A program made the translations under genes and the position numbers. Positions 1-8,363 of a DNA stretch of 64,000 nt are shown here, piece after piece (positions within the stretch are counted from its first letter, which is position 1; every line of letters begins with the position of its first letter). Source of the DNA: Duganella sp. OV510 (GTDB lineage Bacteria > Pseudomonadota > Gammaproteobacteria > Burkholderiales > Burkholderiaceae_D); the NCBI RefSeq assembly GCF_900100205.1, contig NZ_FNEQ01000002.1:124001-188000 (forward strand), given 5' to 3'. The notes under the pieces are model-generated. The model was not told the DNA's origin. It did no database searches and saw only the letters and a program-made list of their open reading frames with translations.

Positions 1-510
1 GTCGGCGCCGAGGCAGTTATACAGCTTGTTGCGGTCCGGGTGGGTGGCGCGCTCGGACGGCAGCGCCATGCCCTTGGCGATCAGGCTCTCGACGTGCGAA
101 TGGTCGCGCGTGCGGGAGAGGATCTGGCCGTCGCGCATCCAGTACAGGCGCGAGTCGCCGCAATGCGCCCAGGTGGCGGTATTGTGCTGGATCAGGCAGG
201 CGACGATAGTCGTGCGCGGCGTTTCCGGCATCTGCTGCTCGGCGCGGTAAAGATGGATGTCGCGGTGGGCGGCGTGCAGCGCCTCTTCCAGGAAGCGCTG
301 CGGCTTTTTCACGTAGGGCGCGGCCTGCTGCTGGAACAGCGTGGCGATGGTTTGCAGCGCCACCGTGGCCGCTGCTTCACCACGCAGATGGCCGCCCATG
401 CCGTCGGCCAGCACCAGCAGCAGCGCGTCGCGCGTGAAGCTGTAGCCCATGCGGTCCTGGTTGACCTTGCGGCCGCCGATATGGCTTTCCTGATACACGG
501 AGAATTGCAT
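1..510 (-). CDS. PP2C-family Ser/Thr protein phosphatase (C-terminus cut by window edge)
   Basis: The reverse strand reads open from an ATG at 510 to the window edge, giving 170 codons of a metal-dependent PP2C phosphatase. Visible family motifs are GGRKVNQDR near residue 12 (the R-x-x-N-x-D element), LADGMGGH near 38 (metal-binding Asp and Gly) and HCGDSRLYW near 117. The family removes phosphate from Ser/Thr using two Mn or Mg ions. It starts 19 nt after the stop of the kinase gene, so the two are very likely one operon forming a kinase/phosphatase pair. The C-terminal part lies outside the window. Confidence 0.9.
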   Translation of the reverse strand, partial: MQFSVYQESHIGGRKVNQDRMGYSFTRDALLLVLADGMGGHLRGEAAATVALQTIATLFQQQAAPYVKKPQRFLEEALHAAHRDIHLYRAEQQMPETPRTTIVACLIQHNTATWAHCGDSRLYWMRDGQILSRTRDHSHVESLIAKGMALPSERATHPDRNKLYNCLGAD

Positions 511-529
511 GGCGATGCCCTCACGAGTG

Positions 530-1525
530 TCAAACGAGCGTTTCCGGTCCTGCCTTGGCGCGCGCGGCGCCACCGCCGAAGCGGCCCACCAGGCCGCGCA
601 GCTTGTCCATCAGGCCCAGCTCCGGCGCTGCCGGTACGGCCGACGTTGCCGCCGATTGCAGCATCTTCTGCACCGCGAACAGGCTTTGCGGCCGCTCCAG
701 CGGCTCCACCTGAAGGCACCAGCGCACCAGTTGCAGCAGTTCGGGCGAGTACTGGCCTTGCAGCTTGTCGAAATGGCCGGCCATCTTGTCCTCGGCCTTG
801 CGCTGGTCGGCCGGCTGTGGCGGCGAGCCGACCATGCAGGCAAACATCGCGGCGCCGATGCTGTAGATATCGGTCCACGGCCCCAGGCCGGTCTTGGCGT
901 ACAGTTCAGGCGGAGCGAAGCCGGGCGTGTACATCGGCGTCAGCGTCGGCATGTCGGTGTTGACGGTCTGGCGCGCGGCGCCGAAGTCCAGCAGCATCGG
1001 CGTGCCATCGGTACGCAGGTAGATATTCGCCGGCTTCAGGTCCAGGTGCAGCAGCTGGTTGGCGTGGACTTCGCGCAGTCCCCTGACCACCTGGGTAAAG
1101 ATGGTGCGGATAAAAAGTTCACCTACCTTAACGCCCTTGGCGCGCTGCCGCTGGATATGCTCCTGCAGCGAGTGGCCGGACTCGTAGGCCATCACCATAT
1201 ACACCGTTTCGTGTGCGCGGAAGAAATTGAGCACGCTTACAACATTCGGATGGGAGATGCGGGCCAGCGCCCGGCCCTCCTCGAAAAAGCACTTGAGGCC
1301 GATGCGGAACACGGGAAGATGGGCCTTGGCGACCACCGGCACCAGTTCGCCAGGCTGGCGCAGCGCCAGGGAACTGGGCAAATACTCCTTGATGGCGACC
1401 GCGACACCTTCACTATCGTATGCAAGGTAAACAATACTGAACCCACCGGACGCAATTTTCTTTACAATGCGATATCCAGCAATTTCCAGACCATCTGGTA
1501 AGGGGGCGTTGTTCTGTGCAGCCAT
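530..1525 (-). CDS. Eukaryotic-like Ser/Thr protein kinase
   Basis: The 331-residue protein carries a Hanks-type kinase domain: glycine-rich loop IASGGFSIVYLA (about 24-35), ATP-binding Lys in VAIKEY (K46), catalytic loop HLDLKPAN (about 160-167), DFG (about 180-182) and APPE (about 204-207). The catalytic loop has Leu where most kinases have Arg (HRD), so this is an HLD or non-RD kinase. No membrane segment or PASTA domain is seen; a short Gly/Ala-rich tail ends the protein. The ATG at 1525 is chosen because a GAGG ribosome site sits just upstream; a longer reading to 1615 would overlap yicC. It is paired with the PP2C gene. Confidence 0.9.
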   Translation of the reverse strand: MAAQNNAPLPDGLEIAGYRIVKKIASGGFSIVYLAYDSEGVAVAIKEYLPSSLALRQPGELVPVVAKAHLPVFRIGLKCFFEEGRALARISHPNVVSVLNFFRAHETVYMVMAYESGHSLQEHIQRQRAKGVKVGELFIRTIFTQVVRGLREVHANQLLHLDLKPANIYLRTDGTPMLLDFGAARQTVNTDMPTLTPMYTPGFAPPELYAKTGLGPWTDIYSIGAAMFACMVGSPPQPADQRKAEDKMAGHFDKLQGQYSPELLQLVRWCLQVEPLERPQSLFAVQKMLQSAATSAVPAAPELGLMDKLRGLVGRFGGGAARAKAGPETLV

Positions 1526-1598
1526 AAGGTTCCTCGCCTCGACAACCTGATTGTGTTGATAAATCACTGTTTTGTAAAGATTAAATCGGGGATATCCA

Positions 1599-2504
1599 TT
1601 GAGCATTTCCAGCATGACGGGCTACGCTGTCGCCACAAGTGAGAGTGCGGCGGGAACACTGACTATTGAAATCAAGAGTGTGAATTCGCGTTTTTTGGAC
1701 TTACAGTTCCGAATAAACGACGATTTGCGTGCACTTGAACCCGATTTACGCTCAGCGATCATGGGCGCCATCACACGCGGCAAGGTGGAGTTAAGGCTTA
1801 GCTTCGGCCGCAAGGCGGCAACCACCGGCACGCAGGCGCTGAACCTGCCTTTATTAACTGAATTGCAACGCCTGCAAGCTGAAGTCGGCGGCTTGTTCCC
1901 TGGCGTGCAAACGATGTCAGTCGCTGAACTACTGCGTTGGCCTGGCGTCATCGAGGAAGCGCAGATCGGCCAGGAGTCGCTACAAGCCGACGTGGCCACC
2001 CTCGCCGCCCGCACCATCGAGGCGTTTGTGACCAGCCGCCAGCGCGAAGGCGCGGCGCTGGAAGCGATGCTGATCTCGCGGATCGAGGCGATGGAAGGCA
2101 TCGTCAAGCGCATCACGCCGCTGATTCCGCAAGTGGTGGCGGCGTTCCAGCAGAAAGCAATCGAGCGCATGCAGGATGCGCTGGGGCTGGCCTGCCAGGG
2201 TTCGAATTCGGCGCTGTCGCGCCAGGATGCGCTGGAGCGCATCCGCCAGGAGGTGATCCTGTACGGCATCCGTATCGACGTGGCCGAGGAACTGGGCCGG
2301 CTGTCGGCGCACCTGACCGAGACCCGTCATATTCTGAAAAAAGGCGGCCAGGTCGGCAAGCGCCTGGACTTCATGATGCAGGAGCTGAATCGCGAAGCGA
2401 ATACGCTGGGCGCCAAGGCGTCGGTCAAGGAACTGGCCGATGCGTCGATGGAGCTGAAGCTGCTGATCGAGCAGATGCGCGAACAGGTGCAGAACCTGGA
2501 GTAA
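1599..2504 (+). CDS. yicC: YicC/YloC family endoribonuclease
   Basis: The 301-residue product starts with SMTGYA a few residues in, as YicC proteins do, and has the family's LEPDLR and TRGKVE elements near residues 46 and 61 and a conserved C-terminal half with LDFMMQELNREANTLG near 255. YicC proteins are RNA endonucleases linked to stationary-phase survival and small-RNA turnover. The start is taken as TTG at 1599, with GGGGA 6 nt upstream; this gives the usual M-x-x-SMTGYA N-terminus. The ATG at 1614 is the alternative. It is divergent from the kinase gene across 73 bp. Confidence 0.92.
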   Translation: MSISSMTGYAVATSESAAGTLTIEIKSVNSRFLDLQFRINDDLRALEPDLRSAIMGAITRGKVELRLSFGRKAATTGTQALNLPLLTELQRLQAEVGGLFPGVQTMSVAELLRWPGVIEEAQIGQESLQADVATLAARTIEAFVTSRQREGAALEAMLISRIEAMEGIVKRITPLIPQVVAAFQQKAIERMQDALGLACQGSNSALSRQDALERIRQEVILYGIRIDVAEELGRLSAHLTETRHILKKGGQVGKRLDFMMQELNREANTLGAKASVKELADASMELKLLIEQMREQVQNLE

Positions 2505-2508
2505 TCAG

Positions 2509-2533
2509 AAAGGGAGCTTCGGCTCCTTTTTTT
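2509..2533 (+). terminator. Rho-independent terminator after yicC
   Basis: The stem GGAGC/GCTCC with a TTCG tetraloop is extended by an A-run pairing with a T-run of seven. It lies 4 nt after the yicC stop. Confidence 0.9.
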
Positions 2534-2645
2534 ATCTCCCGATTATCCACCCACATGCATAAAGTATTCGTTTTTACCGGATTTATCTGGTAATAATGTG
2601 ACGCTAAAGTAGAGCCATTCCAACTGCTACTGAAAGCGAAACATC

Positions 2646-3032
2646 ATGAAAACCCCAGCCCAACTGCTCAACGCCTACCTCGACAACATTCAGAACCCAG
2701 CCGCTGCGGCGGCCTTGTTTGCCGAAGACGGCGTGCTTGAACTGCCATCGCTCGGCCCGAACGTGCGCGCGGTCGGCCCGGTCGCCATCGAAGCCTTTAT
2801 CGGCGGCCTGCTGAAGAATGTGCCGGATTTCCGCTTCCACAACGTGCAGCTGTTCATCGAGACCGCCGACCAGGCTTTCGGCGAATACAGCGTCGAAGCC
2901 AACGTCCTCTCCACCGGCAAGCTGTACAAACAAACCTACGCTGGCCGGCTGGTGGCTAAAGACGGAAAAATCACGCTGCTGCGCGAAGCCCTCGACACCC
3001 TCGCCGCCTCCAACGCCTTCACCCCAGACTGA
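2646..3032 (+). CDS. NTF2-like (SnoaL-type) fold protein
   Basis: This 128-residue protein has the look of the NTF2-like/SnoaL cone fold: an N-terminal helix (AQLLNAYLDNI), then LFAEDGVLELP near residue 24, GPVAIEAFIGGLL near 43, and alternating strands in the second half. Such proteins are small-molecule isomerases, hydrolases or ligand binders; nothing here fixes the substrate. There is no signal peptide and the ribosome site is weak. It opens the accessory patch between yicC and gmk and stands alone between the yicC terminator and the toxin-antitoxin pair. Confidence 0.7.
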   Translation: MKTPAQLLNAYLDNIQNPAAAAALFAEDGVLELPSLGPNVRAVGPVAIEAFIGGLLKNVPDFRFHNVQLFIETADQAFGEYSVEANVLSTGKLYKQTYAGRLVAKDGKITLLREALDTLAASNAFTPD

Positions 3033-3097
3033 CCAGCTTGCTTGCGGCACTTGCTTGACTGTAGTAGCTTGAGACCACAGCCAAGCGAGGTATCGCC

Positions 3098-3355
3098 ATG
3101 AACAGCAAGACCATATCCACCAAGGAATTCGACCAGATATTCCAAGAAGCAGCGCAGGCCGCCAACAAGGGACCTGTGTTCGTTACCGAGCAAGGAAAAA
3201 CAGCCTTCGTTCTGCTGAATTTCGCGGACTACCAGCGTCTTATTCGAGAACACAGGAACATGGCGGAGCTATTGTCAGTACCCGATATCGCCGCCAGCAT
3301 CGAATTCGATCCACCTCGCTCGCAAGAAACGGCCAGAGCAGCAGATTTCTCATGA
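3098..3355 (+). CDS. Phd/YefM-type antitoxin of a type II toxin-antitoxin pair
   Basis: The 85-residue product follows the Phd/YefM pattern: an N-terminal DNA-binding half (TISTKEFDQIF, then GPVFVTEQGKTAFVLLNFADYQRL) and a polar C-terminal tail that in this family wraps the toxin. Its stop overlaps the start of the PIN-domain gene by 4 nt (ATGA), a typical translationally coupled pair. In such pairs the antitoxin also represses its own promoter, which should lie in 3033-3097. Confidence 0.88.
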   Translation: MNSKTISTKEFDQIFQEAAQAANKGPVFVTEQGKTAFVLLNFADYQRLIREHRNMAELLSVPDIAASIEFDPPRSQETARAADFS

Positions 3356-3768
3356 AATTTCTTCTCGATACCAACGTCATCTCAGAACTGCGGAAAGCGC
3401 CGAGCAAGGCACACCGCAATGTCGTCCGCTGGAAACTAAGCGTAGACGCACGCATGTTGTATCTATCGGCAATCACCATTCACGAACTGGAGCTTGGAAT
3501 ACTGCTGCTGGCGCGGCGAGATAGGAGCGGCGGCGATTCCTTACGCAATTGGCTACAAAATCAGATACTTATCGCATATGCTGGCAGAATCATTCCAGTA
3601 GACTCGATCGTTGCCCAACAAAGTGCTGCCCTGCATGCTTCACATAGCCGTCCGTGGGCCGACGCCTTGATCGCCGCTACCGCGCTGGTGCATGGACTGA
3701 CGGTCGTTACCCGGAATGTCAGTGATTTTCACGCGACAGGCGTGAAAATTCTGAATCCGTGCTTATAG
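3352..3768 (+). CDS. vapC: PIN-domain ribonuclease toxin (VapC-like)
   Basis: The 138-residue protein begins MKFLLDTNVISE and has the acidic residues of the PIN active site: D6, E45 (in HELELGI), D104 (in WADALIAAT) and D125 (in NVSDF). PIN toxins cut RNA, often tRNA or rRNA, when not held by the antitoxin. The gene overlaps its Phd-type partner by 4 nt and meets the convergent monooxygenase gene with a 6-nt overlap at the stops. All four acidic positions are kept, so the toxin looks intact. Confidence 0.9.
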   Translation: MKFLLDTNVISELRKAPSKAHRNVVRWKLSVDARMLYLSAITIHELELGILLLARRDRSGGDSLRNWLQNQILIAYAGRIIPVDSIVAQQSAALHASHSRPWADALIAATALVHGLTVVTRNVSDFHATGVKILNPCL

Positions 3769-4050
3769 CACCTGGTTCAGCTTGATGATCTGCACGTCGG
3801 CCTTGCCGGCGATGCTGCTGACTAATTGCTGGAAGTGCGGCGTGGCTTCGTGGGCGGCCAGGACGGCTTCGTCGCGCCAGGCTTCAAGCATGACGAAGCT
3901 GGCGTGGTTGCCCAGGTCGATGTGCAGGTCGTAGCGGATGCAGCCGGCTTCGGCGCGGCTTGGCGGCACGATCTTTTCCAGCGCCTCGCGCACCAGCACT
4001 TCATTGCCCTCTTTGGCGGTGATGGTGGCGACGACGATCAGCTCTTTCAT
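3763..4050 (-). CDS. Antibiotic biosynthesis monooxygenase (ABM) domain protein, YgiN-like
   Basis: The 95-residue single-domain protein has the dimeric alpha/beta-barrel ABM pattern: VVATITAKEGNE at the N-terminus, then SRAEAGCIRYDLH near 31, FVMLEAWRDEAVLAAHE near 52 and HFQQLV near 72. Relatives act as cofactor-free quinol monooxygenases or as small stress proteins; the substrate cannot be read from sequence. It is convergent with the PIN toxin gene and divergent from the DUF72 gene. Confidence 0.82.
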   Translation of the reverse strand: MKELIVVATITAKEGNEVLVREALEKIVPPSRAEAGCIRYDLHIDLGNHASFVMLEAWRDEAVLAAHEATPHFQQLVSSIAGKADVQIIKLNQVL

Positions 4051-4097
4051 GGTATATCCCGTATAGACTAAAACTCGATACTATCAGGAGACGCACA

Positions 4098-4841
4098 ATG
4101 GCGCAGATCAGGGCGGGAATCGGCGGCTGGGACTATGCGCCATGGCGCGAAACCTTCTATCCCGCCGACGTGCCGATCAAAAAGCAGCTGGAATACGCCA
4201 GCACGCAAGTGACCAGCATCGAAATCAACGGCACCTTCTACCGCACCGCCAAGCCTGAACATTTCGCCAGCTGGGCCGAGAAGACGCCGGACGATTTCGT
4301 CTTCTCCGTGAAGGCCTCCCGCTACGCCACCAACCGCAAGGTGCTGGCCGAAGCCGGCGAATCCATTGAACGTTTCATCAACAGCGGCCTCACCGAACTG
4401 GGCGACAAGCTCGGCCCCATCCTGTGGCAGCTGGCCGCCACCAAAAAGTTCGATGCCGACGACATCGCCGCCTTCTTCAAGCTGCTGCCAACCAAGCTGG
4501 GCAAGCGCAAGCTGCAACACGTACTGGACGCCCGCCATGACAGTTTTCTGTGCGATGAATATCTGGCGCTGGCGCGCAAGCACAAGGTCGCCACCGTCAT
4601 CACCGATGCCCCCAAGTTCCCGAACTTTACCGACATCACCGGCGAGTTCGTCTACGCCCGCCTGATGGACGCGCACAGCGACATCGACACCGGCTACAGC
4701 AAGCCGGCATTGAAGAAGTGGGCCAGGCAGGCCAGGGACTGGCAGGCCGAAGCAAAGTCCGGCCAGGTCTACGTCTACTTCATCAACGGCGCCAAGGAAC
4801 GGGCGCCGGCGGCGGCACAACACTTGCTGTCGCTGCTGTAA
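4098..4841 (+). CDS. DUF72 (YecE-like) protein
   Basis: The 247-residue protein matches the DUF72/YecE TIM-barrel-like family by its opening IRAGIGGWDYAPWRETFYP, the SIEINGTFYR element near 43 and FVFSVKASRYATNRKVL near 73. These are the diagnostic blocks of the family, whose biochemical role is unknown. Length is normal (about 230-260). Putative metal or substrate residues (E, N and Y around 45-50) are kept. It stands alone between the ABM gene and gmk. Confidence 0.85.
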   Translation: MAQIRAGIGGWDYAPWRETFYPADVPIKKQLEYASTQVTSIEINGTFYRTAKPEHFASWAEKTPDDFVFSVKASRYATNRKVLAEAGESIERFINSGLTELGDKLGPILWQLAATKKFDADDIAAFFKLLPTKLGKRKLQHVLDARHDSFLCDEYLALARKHKVATVITDAPKFPNFTDITGEFVYARLMDAHSDIDTGYSKPALKKWARQARDWQAEAKSGQVYVYFINGAKERAPAAAQHLLSLL

Positions 4842-4926
4842 ATTGAACTCCCATCGTTGCTCTTGGTAAAATACATCTTTGGGCGACGACAAAACGCCGC
4901 CCGCTGACGTTTTTGAAAGAACCCCC

Positions 4927-5565
4927 ATGAGCTCAACCAAGGCATTTTCGGGCAGCCTGTTCGTCGTCGCCGCGCCGTCCGGCGCCGGCAAGTCCACGCT
5001 GGTCAACGCGCTGCTGGCCAAGGAACCGACCATCAAGCTGTCGATTTCCACCACCACCCGCGCGCCGCGTCCGGGCGAAACCCACGGCCAGCAATACTAC
5101 TTCACCAGTGCTGAAGATTTCGTCGCGCGCGCCAAGGATGGCGAGTTCCTGGAATGGGCCGAAGTGCACGGCAACTACTACGGCACCTCGCGCCTGATGG
5201 TCGAAGAGCAGATGACATCCGGCACCGACGTGTTGCTGGAAATCGACTGGCAAGGCGCCCGCCAGGTGAAGAAATTATTCCCGCAGGCAGCCGGCATTTT
5301 CATCCTGCCGCCGTCGATCGCCGCGCTGGAAGAACGCCTGAACAAACGTGCGACGGACGAGCCGCATGTGATCACCAAACGCCTGCTTGCCGCAGGTGGC
5401 GAAATCGCCCACGCTCCCGAGTTCGAGTATGCTATTATCAACGAAGAATTCGACGTCGCGCTGTCGGAATTGACCGCGATAGTCCAAGCGGCCCGTTGCC
5501 GGTTTGCGCAACAAGCGGCACGCAACGCCTCGCTCTTTGCCCAACTGGGCATCCACGCTGAATAA
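4927..5565 (+). CDS. gmk: Guanylate kinase
   Basis: Gmk phosphorylates GMP (dGMP) to the diphosphate with ATP. The 212-residue reading has the P-loop APSGAGKST at 16-24, the GMP-binding stretch [11 protein letters not shown] near 41 and the typical [16 protein letters not shown] near 74. The ATG at 4927 gives a normal-length protein; an upstream TTG at 4879 would add 16 residues with no family match. It begins the gmk-rpoZ-spoT cluster known from many proteobacteria, which joins purine nucleotide supply with (p)ppGpp control. Confidence 0.96.
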   Translation: MSSTKAFSGSLFVVAAPSGAGKSTLVNALLAKEPTIKLSISTTTRAPRPGETHGQQYYFTSAEDFVARAKDGEFLEWAEVHGNYYGTSRLMVEEQMTSGTDVLLEIDWQGARQVKKLFPQAAGIFILPPSIAALEERLNKRATDEPHVITKRLLAAGGEIAHAPEFEYAIINEEFDVALSELTAIVQAARCRFAQQAARNASLFAQLGIHAE

Positions 5566-5591
5566 ATACACAAGATTTTTAGGAGTTTTAG

Positions 5592-5795
5592 ATGGCCCGC
5601 ATTACGATTGAAGATTGTCTGAAAAATATACCGAACCGTTTCCAGCTGACCCTGGCCGCCACCTACCGCGCGCGCCAACTGCTGCAAGGCCACACCCCTA
5701 AGGTGGAAGCCAAGGACAAGCCTACCGTGGTCGCCCTGCGTGAAATCGCAGCCGGCAAAGTCGGTCTGGAAATGTTGAAGAAAGTCCCAATGTAA
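5592..5795 (+). CDS. rpoZ: RNA polymerase omega subunit
   Basis: The 67-residue omega subunit has the conserved start [27 protein letters not shown] and the motif [11 protein letters not shown]. Omega helps assemble beta-prime and forms a ppGpp-binding site on RNA polymerase. A strong AGGAG site lies just before the ATG. It lies 26 nt after gmk and 82 nt before spoT. Confidence 0.96.
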   Translation: MARITIEDCLKNIPNRFQLTLAATYRARQLLQGHTPKVEAKDKPTVVALREIAAGKVGLEMLKKVPM

Positions 5796-5877
5796 GTTGG
5801 GCTGCGTTCCCGAAGCATGTGAATGTGGTATGTTTTAGCAGTAGCCAGACATTCTCACAACGACGGAACGCACACGT

Positions 5878-8208
5878 ATGAATCTGATCCCTGCCGATCC
5901 GACACTGAGTGGCAAGCCCGCCCGGGCGAAACGGCCGGCCAAAGCGCCGGCCAAAGCCACGTCTGAGTCCAACGCAGGGGATGCCACCACCCGCGTTCCA
6001 CCCGCCTCGCCCCCCGTACCTCCCGTGATTTCCTCGTCGCCCCTGGCCACGCCCCCTGCCCTGACCGCAGGTGTTGCGTCGGTATCCCATCTGACCGAAA
6101 AACTGGCCGAATACATGACGGCCGCCGACCTGAAAAAGGTCAAGGAAGCCTATCGTTTCTCGGACGAGATGCATCTCGGTCAGTTGCGCAAATCCGGCGA
6201 GCCTTACATCTCGCATCCGATCGCGGTGGCGGAAATCTGCGCCGACTGGAAGCTGGACGCGCAAGCCATCATGGCGGCGCTGCTGCACGATGTGATGGAA
6301 GACCAGGACGTCAAGAAGGACGAACTGATCGAACGCTTCGGCGCGCCGGTGGCCAACCTGGTGGACGGCTTGTCGAAGCTGGAAAAAATCGAGTTCCAGA
6401 GCCAGATCGAAGCGCAGGCGGAAAACTTCCGCAAGATGCTGCTGGCCATGGCCTCGGACGTGCGGGTGATCCTGATCAAGCTGGCCGACCGCCTGCACAA
6501 TATGCGCACCATGGAAGTGATGAAGCCGGCCGCCAAGGCCCGCATCTCCAAGGAGACCATGGAAGTGTACGTGCCGATCGCGCATCGCCTCGGCCTGAAC
6601 AACATCTACCGCGAGCTGCAGGACCTGTCGTTTGCCCACCTGTTCCCGCTGCGCTACCGCACGCTGGCCAAGGCGGTCAAGGCGGCGCGCGGCAACCGCC
6701 GCGAAGTGGTCACCAAGATCCTTGAGTCGGTGAAGAACACGCTGGGCATGGCGAATATCGAGGCGGAAGTCTACGGCCGCGAGAAGACGCTGTACGGCAT
6801 CTACAAGAAGATGCGCAGCAAGCACCTGTCGTTCTCGCAGGTGCTGGACGTGTACGGCTTCCGCGTGGTGGTCGACAGCTTCCCGAATTGCTATGTGGCG
6901 CTGGGCACGTTGCACTCGCTGTACAAGCCGATGCCGGGCAAGTTCAAGGACTACATCGCCATCCGCAAGCTGAATGGCTACCAGTCGCTGCACACCACGC
7001 TGATTGGTCCTTACGGCACGCCGGTCGAATTCCAGATCCGCACGCAGGAAATGCACCGCACCGCCGAATCGGGCGTGGCGGCGCACTGGCTGTACAAGAA
7101 TGGCGACGCCAATATGTCGGACCTGCAGCAGCGCACCCACGCCTGGCTGCAATCGCTGCTGGATATCCAGCAGCAGACTGGCGACTCGGCTGAATTCCTG
7201 GAACACGTCAAGGTCGACCTGTTCCCGGATTCGGTGTACGTGTTCACGCCGAAATCGAAGATCATCGCGCTGCCGCGCGGCGCCACGCCGATCGACTTCG
7301 CCTATGCGATCCACACCGGCATTGGCGATCACACGGTATCGGTCACCATCAACAACGAGCCGGCGTCGCTGCGGACCGAATTGCGCAATGGCGACATCGT
7401 CGAGATTGTCACGGATTCCGCCTCGCGGCCTAGTCCGAGCTGGCTGTCGTTCGTCCGCACCGGCAAGGCGCGTTCGGCGATCCGCCATCACCTGCGCACC
7501 ATCAACCTGCCGGAATCGATCGCGCTGGGCGAGCAATTGCTGTCGCAGGCGCTGTCGTCGCTGGGCATCAGTCCCGAGCTGGAAGAACATCTGGTCGAAC
7601 GGCTGCTGAAGGAATCCAGCGCCAAGTCGCTGGACGAGCTGTATGCCGACATCGGCGTCGGCAAGCGCATGGCGGCGCTGGTGGCGCGGCATATCTTCGG
7701 CCTGCGCGGCGGCGAATCGGTCAGCGCGCCGGTGGACCACAATAGTTCGGCGGAGCTGGACCCGGTCACCATCTGCGGCAGCGAAGGCGTGTCGGTGCAG
7801 CTGGCGCCGTGCTGCCTGCCGATTCCCGGCGACGCCATCATCGGCCAGTTGCGCCGCGACCAGGGCCTGCTGGTACATACGTCGGACTGCACGCAGGCCA
7901 AGCGCCAGAAGGCCAAGGAGCCGGATCGCTGGATCGCGGTCAAGTGGGGGGCGGAGTTGAACCGCCGCTTTGATAGCCGCATCAAGCTGCTGATCAACAA
8001 TGAAAAAGGCATCCTGGCGCGGGTGGCGGCCGAGATCGGCGAATCGGACGCCAACATCACCTATGTCGGCATGGACGAAGACAAGGACAATGTGCTGCAC
8101 CAGCTGCGCTTCACGGTGCAGGTCAAGGACCGTGTGCACCTGGCGGGCTTGCTGCGCAATGTACGCCGCGTGTCCGGCGTCAACCGCATCCTGCGCGAGC
8201 GCAGCTAA
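5878..8208 (+). CDS. spoT: Bifunctional (p)ppGpp synthetase/hydrolase SpoT/RelA
   Basis: The 776-residue protein makes and degrades the alarmone (p)ppGpp. Order of domains: a Pro/Ala-rich N-terminal extension of about 70 residues, the HD hydrolase (ISHPIAVAEI, then LLHDVMED with H137-D138, then KLADRLHNMRTM), the synthetase (YGREKTLYGIYKKM near 297, KDYIAIRKLNGYQSLHT near 358, EFQIRTQEMH near 384), TGS (DSVYVFTPKSKIIALPRGATP near 453) and a C-terminal ACT domain (about 705-776). Hydrolase and synthetase motifs both look intact, as in the betaproteobacterial bifunctional enzyme. The extension is longer than in E. coli SpoT. The gene ends 1 nt before the large palindrome. Confidence 0.95.
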   Translation: MNLIPADPTLSGKPARAKRPAKAPAKATSESNAGDATTRVPPASPPVPPVISSSPLATPPALTAGVASVSHLTEKLAEYMTAADLKKVKEAYRFSDEMHLGQLRKSGEPYISHPIAVAEICADWKLDAQAIMAALLHDVMEDQDVKKDELIERFGAPVANLVDGLSKLEKIEFQSQIEAQAENFRKMLLAMASDVRVILIKLADRLHNMRTMEVMKPAAKARISKETMEVYVPIAHRLGLNNIYRELQDLSFAHLFPLRYRTLAKAVKAARGNRREVVTKILESVKNTLGMANIEAEVYGREKTLYGIYKKMRSKHLSFSQVLDVYGFRVVVDSFPNCYVALGTLHSLYKPMPGKFKDYIAIRKLNGYQSLHTTLIGPYGTPVEFQIRTQEMHRTAESGVAAHWLYKNGDANMSDLQQRTHAWLQSLLDIQQQTGDSAEFLEHVKVDLFPDSVYVFTPKSKIIALPRGATPIDFAYAIHTGIGDHTVSVTINNEPASLRTELRNGDIVEIVTDSASRPSPSWLSFVRTGKARSAIRHHLRTINLPESIALGEQLLSQALSSLGISPELEEHLVERLLKESSAKSLDELYADIGVGKRMAALVARHIFGLRGGESVSAPVDHNSSAELDPVTICGSEGVSVQLAPCCLPIPGDAIIGQLRRDQGLLVHTSDCTQAKRQKAKEPDRWIAVKWGAELNRRFDSRIKLLINNEKGILARVAAEIGESDANITYVGMDEDKDNVLHQLRFTVQVKDRVHLAGLLRNVRRVSGVNRILRERS

Positions 8209-8209
8209 C

Positions 8210-8294
8210 ATCCGGGGTCAGTTCTGCCAAACGTACACGGGCTCAACTGCGTAGCAGTTGAGCCCGTGTACGTTTGGCAGAACTGACCCCGGAT
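8210..8294. repeat. Perfect 41-bp inverted repeat, REPIN-like (copy 1)
   Basis: Arms 8210-8250 and 8254-8294 are exact reverse complements with a 3-nt loop (GTA). The outer part of the arm reads ATCCGGGGTCAGTTCTGCC and is shared with a second element at 44456-44523. It sits 1 nt after the spoT stop, where the hairpin may also act as a terminator or protect the mRNA end. Paired inverted short repeats outside genes suggest a REP/REPIN-type non-autonomous element mobilised by a RAYT transposase elsewhere in the genome (inference; no transposase is in the window). Confidence 0.85.
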
Positions 8295-8363
8295 TTATCG
8301 TGGCTCGTACCAACAGGCTTTGTTGGCGAGCGAGGTCTGCGGCGCTTGAGCAGGCCGGTTTTG

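Noticed and set aside
5722..8211. Open frame of 829 codons antisense to rpoZ-spoT
   Set aside because: Shadow frame of a well-supported SpoT in GC-rich DNA; composition is unlike a protein.
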